DNA from: Planctomycetota bacterium
GTDB taxonomy: Bacteria > Planctomycetota > PUPC01 > DSUN01
NCBI GenBank assembly: GCA_016872875.1
Contig: VGYW01000350.1
Coordinates: forward strand, 1-8,664
Reading direction: 5' to 3'
Length of the DNA stretch: 8,664 bases
The notes beneath the pieces are model-generated. The model searched no databases. It was not told the DNA's origin and was given only the letters and a program-made list of their open reading frames with translations. Shown here one piece after another: positions 1-6,333 of the stretch (its first letter is position 1; each line of letters opens with the position of its first letter). A program made the position numbers and the translations under genes.

Positions 1-527
1 CGGGGACCATCGTGCGGGGACTCTCTGTGGGAAAAGTGAATTACGAAGTTGTTCAACTCCGTAATTCTCCTTCTCCCCGGTGGGTCCGGACGATGTCCAG
101 GAGGCGCGCGAGGATACGGCTGAAGCCCGCACTCCCAAACGGGGACCATCGTGCGGGGACTCTCTGTGGGAAAAGTGAATTACGAAGTTGTTCAACTCCG
201 TAATTCTCCTTCTCCCCGGTGGGTCCGGACGATGTCCAGGAGGCGCGCGAGGATACGGCTGAAGCCCGCACTCCCAAACGGGGACCATCGTGCGGGGACT
301 CTCTGTGGGAAAAGTGAATTACGGAGTTGTTCAACTCCGTAATTCTCCTTCTCCCCAGTGGGGCCGGACGATATCCAGGAGGCGCGCGAGGATACGGCTG
401 AAGCCCGCACTCCCAAACGGGGACCATCGTGCGGGGACTCTCTGTAGGAAAAATGAATTACGGAGTTGTTCAACTCCGTAATTCTCCTTCCCCCCAGTGG
501 GTCCGGACGATGTCCAGGAGGCGCGCG
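1..527. repeat. Tandem array 1: 139-bp minisatellite, 3.8 copies, each with a 30-bp palindrome
   Basis: Units begin at 1, 140, 279 and 418, an exact 139-bp period. Copies 1 and 2 are identical; copies 3 and 4 differ by a few substitutions. Homology stops sharply after 527. The left edge is the window edge, so the array probably continues. Each unit carries a near-perfect palindrome at 38-67, 177-206, 316-345 and 455-484, with arms GAATTACGGAGTTG and CAACTCCGTAATTC separated by TT. In copies 1 and 2 one base of the left arm is changed (GAAG for GGAG); on the minus strand that change leaves a G.U pair, so an RNA hairpin would survive. Read on the minus strand, every unit also repeats the last 18 codons of the neighbouring regulator gene, residues ARLLDIVRTH.GEGELRS, plus its stop. 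The array therefore looks like tandem amplification of the gene's 3' end with about 80 bp of downstream DNA. Short ORFs across it are by-products. Confidence 0.95.
455..484. repeat. Perfect 14-bp inverted repeat overlapping the regulator stop codon
   Basis: Arms 455-468 and 471-484 are perfectly complementary, separated by TT. The TGA stop of the minus-strand regulator gene is at 472-470, in the centre of the palindrome. In the regulator mRNA this would form a strong hairpin around the stop. It is A/T-rich at the base and lacks a following U run, so it does not look like a standard intrinsic terminator. It could act as an mRNA-stabilising hairpin, a protein-binding site or a REP-type element. 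Confidence 0.85.
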
Positions 528-1117
528 TGGTGCGGCTTCTTGGCATCAGGGGCGAGGCGATACGCCAGGGAACGTCCGTCACGAACTGCGGATATGTAGC
601 CGCGCCGGATGAGCTTCTCGGTGTGCCTGCTCGCGGCGGCATCGGACATCCTCAGCTCGCGCATAAGCGTTGCGACAGTGACCGCGTCGCCGCGCGAAAG
701 GCGGCGTAGAATCTGAAGGCGCCTCACACTGGTGAAGGCGGTGGCGGCATCGAACAGGACTTTTCCTGCGTCGGGCTGCGCCGACTTGGTGTGCGCTCCG
801 CCCCGCGGGCCGGGGGCGCTGCCCGGAGGGGCTGGAGCGAGGGCCTCACGGAGCCAGGCCACGACCTGTCCGCTCAAGGCGGCGTCGTTGTAGGGGGAAC
901 GCGCCGCGTAGTAGCAGTGTGCCCCCGAGCGGCGACGCCGCACGAGCCCCGCCGAGGACAGCCGCGCCAGGTGGGCAGAGACCAGGTCGCGTCGGAGCCT
1001 CAGCTCCCGCGCGAGGCGTGATGGTGCGGCCTCCTCGCCCGCGAGCAAGCGCGAGATGATTCGGAGCCGAGTGTGGCACGCGACCGTGCGGAGCACGCGA
1101 ACGATGAGTTCGTCCAC
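470..1117 (-). CDS. Transcriptional regulator with two tandem ArsR-like winged-helix domains
   Basis: Predicted 215-aa cytosolic DNA-binding protein. Domain 1 (about residues 1-75) opens like many ArsR proteins (VLRTVACHTRLRIISRLL). Its recognition helix region is around 40-58 (LRRDLVSAHLARLSSAGLV), followed by a basic wing (RRRRSGAHCYYA). A Pro/Gly/Ala-rich linker covers about 92-118. Domain 2 (about 120-190) repeats the plan: AATAFTSVRRLQILRRLSRG, then LMRELRMSDAAASRHTEKLIRRGYI, then a wing (VRDGRSLAYRLA). Most ArsR proteins have one such domain and dimerise; this chain resembles a fused dimer. There is no clear metal-binding CxC motif, so the ligand is unknown. The start is GTG at 1117, chosen because GGGAG lies 7 nt upstream and the fold begins immediately. 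Residues 198-215 are encoded by the array 1 repeat unit and the stop lies in its palindrome, so the C-terminal tail looks acquired. Divergent from the beta-helix/hydrolase operon, with array 2 between. Fold confident, target unknown. Confidence 0.8.
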   Translation of the reverse strand: MDELIVRVLRTVACHTRLRIISRLLAGEEAAPSRLARELRLRRDLVSAHLARLSSAGLVRRRRSGAHCYYAARSPYNDAALSGQVVAWLREALAPAPPGSAPGPRGGAHTKSAQPDAGKVLFDAATAFTSVRRLQILRRLSRGDAVTVATLMRELRMSDAAASRHTEKLIRRGYISAVRDGRSLAYRLAPDAKKPHHARLLDIVRTHWGEGELRS

Positions 1118-1124
1118 CGATTGT

Positions 1125-1129
1125 CTCCC
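1125..1129 (-). promoter_or_regulatory. Ribosome binding site GGGAG supporting the GTG start of the regulator
   Basis: On the minus strand GGGAG lies 7 nt before GTG at 1117. It decides for this non-ATG start, since no better in-frame start with an SD is seen. Confidence 0.6.
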
Positions 1130-1140
1130 AGCACAGGATT

Positions 1141-1860
1141 GCTACGGACTTGAACAACTCCGCAATTATCCTTCCCCGCCGCGGGGGTGTCAAGCGCGGC
1201 AGGGCCTGCGGGATACGACTCCGGCAGCGTCTGACGACGCCTCGTGCGCGGTCTCTCATCCTCGCCGTCATGCAGGAGAGAATGGTTACGGAGTTGAACA
1301 ACTCCGTAACGGTCTTCTAACGCTGTCTGGGTGTCAGGCGTGGCGGGGCCTATGGAACACGCCCCAAGCAGCGTCTGACGGCGCCTCGTGCGCGGTCTCT
1401 CGGCCTTGCTGCCGTGCAGGAGAGCCTGGTTACGGAGTTGAACAACTCCGTAATTATCCTTGCCCGCCGCGGGGGTGTCAAGCGCGGCAGGGCCTGCGGG
1501 ATACGACTCCGGCAGCGTCAGACGACGCCTCGTGCGCGGTCTCTCATCCTCGCCGTCATGCAGGAGAGAATGGTTACGAAGTTGAACAACGCCGTAATTA
1601 TTCTTCCCCGCCGCGCGGGTGTCAAGCGCGGCAGTGGCTATGGAACACGACTCCGGCAGCGTCTGACGACGCCACGTGCGCGGTCTGTCGTCCTAGCCGC
1701 CGTGCAGGAGAGAATGGTTACGGAGTTGAACAACTCCGTAACAGTGTTTCCCCGCCGTGTGGGTGTCTGGCGCGCTAGGGCCTGCGCGATGCGACCCGGG
1801 CGGCGGATGAGGCCCCCGATGTCCGCTCTCTCGTGCCCGTCGTCGAGTTTCTGGTCTTCT
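1141..1860. repeat. Tandem array 2: 144-bp minisatellite, 5 copies, with alternating subtypes
   Basis: This fills most of the gene-free 1118-2014 stretch. The TACGG motif recurs at 1143, 1287, 1431, 1575 and 1719, an exact 144-bp spacing. Copies 1 and 3 differ at only about 4 of 144 positions. Copies 2 and 4 share their own variants (CTATGGAACACG and a CCGTGCAGG end), so the array looks amplified as a 288-bp dimer. Copy 5 is diverged and fades out near 1850-1860. Each copy carries a palindrome centred on AA: 1143-1164 (two mismatches), 1285-1310 (perfect, 12-bp arms), 1430-1453 (perfect, 11-bp arms), 1574-1597 (two mismatches) and 1717-1742 (perfect, 12-bp arms). The palindrome is that of array 1 in the opposite orientation; the rest of the unit is different sequence. 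Because 144 is a multiple of 3, long ORFs stay open in several frames on both strands, which is not evidence of coding. Confidence 0.95.
1143..1164. repeat. Degenerate palindrome copy nearest the regulator start
   Basis: Arms TACGGACTTG and CAACTCCGCA flank AA, with two mismatched pairs. It lies 26 bp upstream of the regulator's GTG at 1117, where an autoregulatory operator would be expected. The central TTGAACAA contains the TGAACA half-motif common in ArsR/SmtB operators. An operator role is inference only. Confidence 0.5.
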
Positions 1861-1873
1861 CTCCCTTCGGGAG
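1861..1873. other. Small GC hairpin at the end of array 2
   Basis: CTCCC at 1861-1865 and GGGAG at 1869-1873 flank a TTC loop, a stable tetraloop-like stem. There is no T run after it. It marks the end of recognisable repeat sequence, about 70 bp before the operon promoter. Function is not clear. Confidence 0.35.
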
Positions 1874-1939
1874 CCGACGACGGCGATTGCGGGTAGGGGC
1901 ACGCGCTGGGACGGGGAGGCGCGCCGGGGCCTGTGCGGC

Positions 1940-1968
1940 TTGACATCGTCCCCGCGGCGCCCTATCCT
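1940..1968 (+). promoter_or_regulatory. Sigma70-like promoter of the beta-helix/hydrolase operon
   Basis: A perfect -35 hexamer TTGACA (1940-1945), a 17-nt spacer and TATCCT (1963-1968, 4 of 6 matches to TATAAT). Transcription would start near 1975, giving a leader of about 40 nt before the ATG at 2015. This also argues against the longer reading frame that begins with TTG at 1940, because that codon would be the -35 box itself. Confidence 0.7.
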
Positions 1969-2014
1969 GTGGCGGTGGCGGAGGAGGAGCGTTACCGCGA
2001 GGCATCTGAGGTCC

Positions 2015-3220
2015 ATGCGCCGTCGAGCTTGTGGGTCTTGCGCGGCCGCCGGGATGATTGTGGCCGGGCTTGTCGGGGGGGCGTGGGCTGCTCAGAAGAG
2101 CGCAGCGGCCAAGGCCCAGGAGGCCGCGGCCGAACGGCTCTACGCCGAGGCGGTCCGCTTCTTCGGGCGCCAGCAGCTTTTCGAGCTGAGGTCGGTGCTC
2201 GAGCGGCTGGCGAAGGCCCATCCAGACTCGGCGGCCGTGGCCGATGCCGAGCGGAAGCCGTCCTACGCCGAGATGCTCAAGGCGGTGGAAGGCGTGGGCA
2301 GGTTCCTCGTGGTGCGGCGCGACGGCGCGGGCGGCGCGTTCCGCAGGATTCAGGACGCGATCGCCGCGGCCATCCCGAACAGCACGATCGAGGTGCAGGA
2401 CGAAGGGCCTTACGCCGAGAGGCTCGTGGTTCCGGAGGACAAGACGCGGCTGACGCTGCGAGGCAAGAAGCCCCTGTGGCCCGTGATCGCCGCGGCCGGG
2501 CAGGCGGGGGGCGTAGATGCGCTGGTGGCGTTGGAGGGAGCGGAGGCGACGCTCGAGCGGCTCGTCATCTCGCACGCCGCGCCGGGTGGCGGCCAGGCCA
2601 CGGCGGTGGCGGTCCGACGCGGGCCGTGCTCGTTGCGCGGCGTGGTGGTTTACGCGAAGGAAGGCGCTCAGGCCGCGGCACTCACGGTCGCCAGCGGCGC
2701 GCGCTGCGAGCTTGAGGCCTGCGTGCTGTCGGGCAACGCCCTGCTCGAAGGGGAGACGACTCTCAGGGACAGCCTGTGGCTGAGGTGCGACGAGGGCGGG
2801 CTGCACGCGAAGGGGGCGTTCAAGGCCGAGAACTCGGTGCTGTTCCACGTCCTGACGAGCGGCCCGGGCGAGCTGCGGAACTGCACCGTGACGCAGGGCG
2901 CGGCCTTCAAGGGCGCGCCGAGCCTGGCACTCGACTGCATCCTCTACCGCGTGGAGGCCGCGCGCGAGGACGCCACGCTCGACTTCTGCGACGTCTACCC
3001 CGGCGGCTTCCTGGGCGCCGCGCGTCCTGGCAAGGGCTGCTTCAGCGCCGACCCCCGCTTCGTGAACCCGAAGACCCCCGACTGCCGCCTCGCCCCCGCC
3101 AGCCCCTGCCGCAAGAAGGGCTCGGACGGCGGCGACGTCGGCTGCCGCCCCACCACCGAGCTCGGCGACCTCGCGAAGAAGGCCCTCGACCTCCGCCAGC
3201 GCGGCCTCATCGCCTTCTGA
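2015..3220 (+). CDS. Exported right-handed parallel beta-helix protein
   Basis: A 401-aa protein. The N-terminus (MRRRACGSCAAAGMIVAGLVGGAWA, then AQKSA) has basic residues, a hydrophobic core and an AWA cleavage site, so export is likely. Residues about 28-92 are Ala/Glu/Arg-rich and helical. From about 97, FLVVRRDGAGGAFRRIQDAI followed by IEVQDEGPYAERLVV is the classic entry coil of pectin-methylesterase/polygalacturonase-like beta-helices (a GxFxxIQxAI cap). Coil repeats follow to about 340. The end (FSADPRFVNPKTPDCRLAPASPC, then GGDVGC) matches the usual DPxFVDP...DFRLxPxSPAxDxG...DIG terminal motif of secreted beta-helix proteins, with Cys in place of Ala and other positions. No catalytic triad could be identified, so it may bind carbohydrate rather than cleave it. 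The ATG at 2015 was chosen for the signal peptide, the promoter at 1940-1968 and GAGG at 2008-2011. First gene of an operon with the hydrolase, 10 nt apart. Confidence 0.8.
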   Translation: MRRRACGSCAAAGMIVAGLVGGAWAAQKSAAAKAQEAAAERLYAEAVRFFGRQQLFELRSVLERLAKAHPDSAAVADAERKPSYAEMLKAVEGVGRFLVVRRDGAGGAFRRIQDAIAAAIPNSTIEVQDEGPYAERLVVPEDKTRLTLRGKKPLWPVIAAAGQAGGVDALVALEGAEATLERLVISHAAPGGGQATAVAVRRGPCSLRGVVVYAKEGAQAAALTVASGARCELEACVLSGNALLEGETTLRDSLWLRCDEGGLHAKGAFKAENSVLFHVLTSGPGELRNCTVTQGAAFKGAPSLALDCILYRVEAAREDATLDFCDVYPGGFLGAARPGKGCFSADPRFVNPKTPDCRLAPASPCRKKGSDGGDVGCRPTTELGDLAKKALDLRQRGLIAF

Positions 3221-3230
3221 GGAGCGGAAC

Positions 3231-5627
3231 GTGAAGACAGCACTCTCCCTGTGCACCGTCCCGATCCTGGCTTGCTGCGCCCACGCCGCCGCGAAGGAGG
3301 CGGTGGACAAGTTCGGCGGATGGCTGAGCGTGAAGGGCAAGGCGGGCGACGCCTTCCACCTTGAGAAGCTCGGCAACCGCTGGTGGCTCGTCACGCCCGA
3401 GGGGCACGGCGTCTTCATCAGGGCCGTGAGCAAGACCGACACGGCGGACTATGGCGGGAGCGGCGGGTTCCTGGGCTACGACGGCGCGTTCGTCGAGAGC
3501 AGGGGCGCCCTTTCGTCCAATCTGGCCGCGGCCGCTGAGAGCAGCCACGTCGCTGATGTCGTTCACCCGGCCACGCGCGTCACGCTCAAGGCGGCGGGCG
3601 ATGCGCTCTATCTCGGCTCGGCGCGCTTCAAGCCCAACTTCACCTACTTCTGGCTCGATGCGTTGGGCAAGGGCGGCCGCATCGAATGGCTCTATTCCAC
3701 CAAAGACGGCTGGAAGCCGATCAACGGCACCGGCCGCCCCCTCAAGGCCCAGGCCCCCTCCGCCGATGGCGGCTATCATCTCGACGCGGGCAACTATATG
3801 GGGCCTGACGCGAATGGCTTCGGGAAGTGGGAGGACCCGAAGGCGAACCGAATCACGTGGTGGGACATGGCCGCGGGCTTCCCCGCCGACTTCGCGGCTG
3901 TGAAGCTGCCGGGCGACGCGATGGCGCGGTGGTACGTGAAGGGCGTGGTGCGGCAGGCATTCGACACGCCGCCCGTGCTCAATCAGACATACGAGCGAGC
4001 CGACCTCATCGAGGTCATCGCCCGCAAGCATGGCCCGGGCGACTTCCTGGCGAAGTGGGCGAAGGCCACCACCGAGCGCCTCCGCTCCTGGGGCTTCAAC
4101 GCCGCAGGGCAATACTCCTATCAATACGTGGCGAAGGCGCCCGGCCTGGCCGACCGCTTGCCCGTCGAGCCCACCTGGGCGCTCGGCGGCTGGGTGACGC
4201 GCAAGGACCGCCCCTATCACGCGAAAAACGTCTACGCGGGGGCAGTCTTCCCACCTGGCAGCAAGAGCCTCCTCTACCAGGGCCTCCAGCCCGACGTCTT
4301 CGACCCCGCCTTCGAGCGGGGCTACATGGAGATGGTGCGCAAGCAGGCCGCCGACAGCAGCGCCTGGTGCTGGGCGCTCATCCCCGAAGAGGCCGACTAC
4401 CTCTTCGGCCTCAACAGCCTCACCCACGACCACATGGGCTACGTCGTGCTCTCCCAGAACCCCTTCCAGCCCAAGGCCGAGCGCGACGGCAAGGAGATCG
4501 CCTACGACGCCCCGAAGCTCTACGCGAAGTACGCCCTCCGCGGCTTCCTCCGCGACCGCTACCAGGCCGACATCGCGAAGCTCAACGCCGCCTGGGGAAC
4601 CACCTACACCGCCTGGGACACCTCCTCGGGCGACCTCCTGAAGGGCGACAATGCCTGGGGCACAGGCACCGGCTTCATGGACGAAAACGGCAAAGGGGTC
4701 GTCGCGCCGGGCGCGCGTTCCGTGGGCTTCGACAAGGCTTTCGCCAATCCCGCCGTCCGCAAGGACCTCGACGATTTCGTCGCCCACTTCGCCGCCCGCT
4801 ACGGCAGCATCCTTGCCAAGGCATTCGCACAGGTGCCGCACCCAGTCCTCCTGCTGCCCATCTACAACGGCCCGGACTTCGTCTACAAGGCCGTCGCGCC
4901 CCACGTGGACGGCTTCTGGGTGAGCGTGCCGGGGGCAAAGGACGCGCTCCGCATCTACAACGCGGGCCGCAAGCCGCTGGTGGTGGCGGACTACCTGAGC
5001 GCGTGCCCCGATTCGCCCTGCTACTTCAAGGCCGAGATCGGCTCGCTGCGCTTCGATGCCGCCCGCGGCAGCACATTCATCACCTGCCCGCAACTCCGCT
5101 ACGTCTTTCGCCTGGCTCAGACCATCGCCTTCCCCGATTGCCCCGCCCTGGAGGACAACTACAAGCGCCTCGGAAAGCCCTATCCCTACCCGAGGGTCAA
5201 GTCGGCCCACTGGGACACGTTGGAGCTCCCCGGCGACTACACGCCCTTCCTCAAGCCCGGCATGCACGTCGAGATGTACAAGTATGGCAAGCATCCCCAT
5301 CCGCGCCGCACCCAGGCCGACCGCGCCCGCGACATGGCCAAGCTCTACCAATCCCTCCTCGCCCTTCGCGGCGACGACGGCACGGCCTTCGTCATCGGCG
5401 TCGAGCACTGGTGCCTCTACGACCCCGCCCCGAGCAACTGGTGCGACAGCGAGAACTTCGGCCTCGCCACCTTCAACGACAACGCCTACGACGGCCTCGA
5501 GGCCCGCCGCGCCCCCGCCACCGACCCTCGCGGCTGCCCCATCGGCGGCGAGGACGCCGACTACGGCAACCTCCTCGGCCCGCTCAACTCCTTCCTCAAG
5601 GCAATCGCCCCGCGCACCCTGGAATAG
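3231..5627 (+). CDS. Exported clan GH-A glycoside hydrolase-like protein (GH50/GH42-related)
   Basis: A 798-aa protein predicted to act outside the cytoplasm on a polysaccharide or oligosaccharide; substrate unknown. Signal peptide: MKTALSLCTVPILACCAHA, then AAKEA. Residues about 28-66 (FGGWLSV...LEKLGNRWWLVTPEGHGVFIRAV) match the N-terminal sandwich of agarase-like enzymes. The barrel starts near 275 (ATTERLRSWGFNAAGQYS). IPEEADY (384-390) aligns with the acid/base strand, E387 being the likely proton donor, although clan A usually has Asn-Glu and here has Glu-Glu. Residues 435-462 (ALRGFLRDRYQADIAKLNAAWGTTYTAWD) closely resemble the GH42 LNxAWGTxYxSWD segment. The nucleophile strand appears to be KPLVVADYLSA (581-591), with D587 where Glu is expected. 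The end (VIGVEHWCLYDP...CDSENFGLATFNDNAYDGLEA, 721-758) matches the last barrel strand of GH50-like proteins. A segment of about 90 residues (600-692) lies between these strands. The GTG start is preceded by GGAGCGG at 3221-3227, directly after the upstream stop. Confidence 0.8.
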   Translation: MKTALSLCTVPILACCAHAAAKEAVDKFGGWLSVKGKAGDAFHLEKLGNRWWLVTPEGHGVFIRAVSKTDTADYGGSGGFLGYDGAFVESRGALSSNLAAAAESSHVADVVHPATRVTLKAAGDALYLGSARFKPNFTYFWLDALGKGGRIEWLYSTKDGWKPINGTGRPLKAQAPSADGGYHLDAGNYMGPDANGFGKWEDPKANRITWWDMAAGFPADFAAVKLPGDAMARWYVKGVVRQAFDTPPVLNQTYERADLIEVIARKHGPGDFLAKWAKATTERLRSWGFNAAGQYSYQYVAKAPGLADRLPVEPTWALGGWVTRKDRPYHAKNVYAGAVFPPGSKSLLYQGLQPDVFDPAFERGYMEMVRKQAADSSAWCWALIPEEADYLFGLNSLTHDHMGYVVLSQNPFQPKAERDGKEIAYDAPKLYAKYALRGFLRDRYQADIAKLNAAWGTTYTAWDTSSGDLLKGDNAWGTGTGFMDENGKGVVAPGARSVGFDKAFANPAVRKDLDDFVAHFAARYGSILAKAFAQVPHPVLLLPIYNGPDFVYKAVAPHVDGFWVSVPGAKDALRIYNAGRKPLVVADYLSACPDSPCYFKAEIGSLRFDAARGSTFITCPQLRYVFRLAQTIAFPDCPALEDNYKRLGKPYPYPRVKSAHWDTLELPGDYTPFLKPGMHVEMYKYGKHPHPRRTQADRARDMAKLYQSLLALRGDDGTAFVIGVEHWCLYDPAPSNWCDSENFGLATFNDNAYDGLEARRAPATDPRGCPIGGEDADYGNLLGPLNSFLKAIAPRTLE

Positions 5628-5705
5628 CCCACGGCCTTCTACCGAGCGGCCATCCTCCCAAGCCATTCCTGTCTCGCTGAAAACGTAAGGGGAAGAACGC
5701 GCGGG

Positions 5706-6086
5706 CTACGGGTCCTCCAGTTCGAGCACGCGGCCCTTGAGGTCAATGTTGACCCGGATGCTTTCGAGGAAGTTCAGGCCGAGGAGCGCAGAGACCTGCG
5801 CGCCGGGCATGTTGTGGCACAGCGCTTCCACGTTTCGCGCCCGAAGATCGCCAATACTGACTTCCTGGAGGACTATCCTTGGCGCTTGGATGAGGCCGTT
5901 GGCCGTCATGACCTCCTCACGCGGTGCTGCGGCCAGATCGTAGCCGAGATCGAGCGCGTCTTCCGTGGGGATCATCGTGTAGGTCGCGCCAGTGTCAAGC
6001 GCGGTCAGCAGCTCCGTGGCGCCGGCTGGCCCAACCGCGCGCACGTAAAGGAGAATGGGCATTCCGGGGAGGAGCGGGAGCTTCAT
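5706..6086 (-). CDS. Single-domain retropepsin-like aspartic protease
   Basis: A 126-aa cytosolic protein with no signal peptide or membrane segment. LLTALDTGATYTMIP (27-40) contains the catalytic D31-T-G. SALLGLNFLESIRVNIDLKGRVLEL (99-123) is the hydrophobic-hydrophobic-Gly segment and C-terminal strand of clan AA. Having one DTG per chain, it should be active only as a homodimer, like viral retropepsins. Length fits bacterial single-domain members. The ATG at 6086 was preferred to upstream in-frame starts, because the upstream extension is Ser/Arg-rich antisense to the neighbour gene. The upstream gene's TGA ends one base before this ATG (TGAGATG) and no good SD is visible, so translation is probably coupled. 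It converges on the hydrolase gene with 78 bp between; no strong terminator hairpin was seen there. The cellular substrate is unknown; the 77-aa partner is a candidate substrate or regulator. Confidence 0.85.
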   Translation of the reverse strand: MKLPLLPGMPILLYVRAVGPAGATELLTALDTGATYTMIPTEDALDLGYDLAAAPREEVMTANGLIQAPRIVLQEVSIGDLRARNVEALCHNMPGAQVSALLGLNFLESIRVNIDLKGRVLELEDP

Positions 6087-6087
6087 C

Positions 6088-6321
6088 TCAGTAGAGGATC
6101 CCGTAGCCCTCTGGCACCGGAGGGCCTGCGTAAACCATGCAGACCTCGCCTTGGCCGCGCACGGCTCGCCTGACCTCGAGCCGATTGGGCTTGTGAGCGA
6201 GGACGATGCCGGCGATGGGTTGGCCGGCGTCGTCGCGCTTGGTGACGCGGACCGCGAGCCACTGGCCGTGGTACTTGCGCTCCATTTGCCGAAACGTGAG
6301 AGGCTTGGCTTTCGTTGGCAT
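6088..6321 (-). CDS. Small protein of unknown function, partner of the retropepsin
   Basis: A 77-aa protein. The start is unambiguous: GGAGGTGA lies 5 nt upstream of the ATG. The central part (FRQMERKYHGQWLAVRVTKRDDAGQPIAGIVLAHKPNRLEV) resembles small DUF5678-type proteins (a ...YPGKWVAV...G.VVA pattern), which is recalled similarity and not a search. The C-terminus (VCMVYAGPPVPEGYGILY) is rich in Pro, Gly and aromatic residues. There is no signal peptide, membrane segment or Cys pair. First gene of a two-gene unit with the aspartic protease. The size and tight coupling resemble a toxin-antitoxin or substrate-protease pair, but no function can be assigned. Confidence 0.75.
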   Translation of the reverse strand: MPTKAKPLTFRQMERKYHGQWLAVRVTKRDDAGQPIAGIVLAHKPNRLEVRRAVRGQGEVCMVYAGPPVPEGYGILY

Positions 6322-6326
6322 GTTCT

Positions 6327-6333
6327 CACCTCC
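6327..6333 (-). promoter_or_regulatory. Strong Shine-Dalgarno of the small-protein gene
   Basis: GGAGGTG on the minus strand (CACCTCC on plus) lies 5 nt before the ATG at 6321. It fixes the start and excludes the much longer upstream extension of the frame to 6513. Confidence 0.75.

Noticed and set aside
1056..1778. Repeat protein of 48-residue units on the plus strand, and similar ORFs in other frames and on the minus strand
   Set aside because: A 144-bp period keeps any frame open. Several frames on both strands are equally open, the ORF starts inside the regulator gene, and there is no SD or codon signature.
1..1860. CRISPR array (palindromic repeats at regular spacing)
   Set aside because: The DNA between palindromes is itself repeated almost identically and is about 110-120 bp long, so there are no unique spacers. 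No cas genes are present.
1..1860. Integron attC sites or gene cassettes
   Set aside because: Spacing and palindromes are suggestive, but the ends do not match GTTRRRY/RYYYAAC core sites, units are near-identical rather than different cassettes, and no integrase is seen.
1940..2014. Upstream TTG start for the first beta-helix gene
   Set aside because: The TTG lies in the -35 hexamer TTGACA and would place 25 Arg-rich residues before a good signal peptide.
1775..3442. 555-aa minus-strand ORF opposite the first beta-helix gene
   Set aside because: Low-complexity antisense shadow with no recognisable domain, running into array 2.
3207..5666. 819-aa minus-strand ORF opposite the hydrolase
   Set aside because: Its Val/Gly/Glu/Ala-rich sequence is the mirror of high-GC codon use in the plus-strand gene, which has a signal peptide and family motifs.
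5628..5705. Bidirectional terminator between the convergent hydrolase and retropepsin genes
   Set aside because: Only a weak GGCC/GGCC pairing was found and no stem with a T run on either strand.
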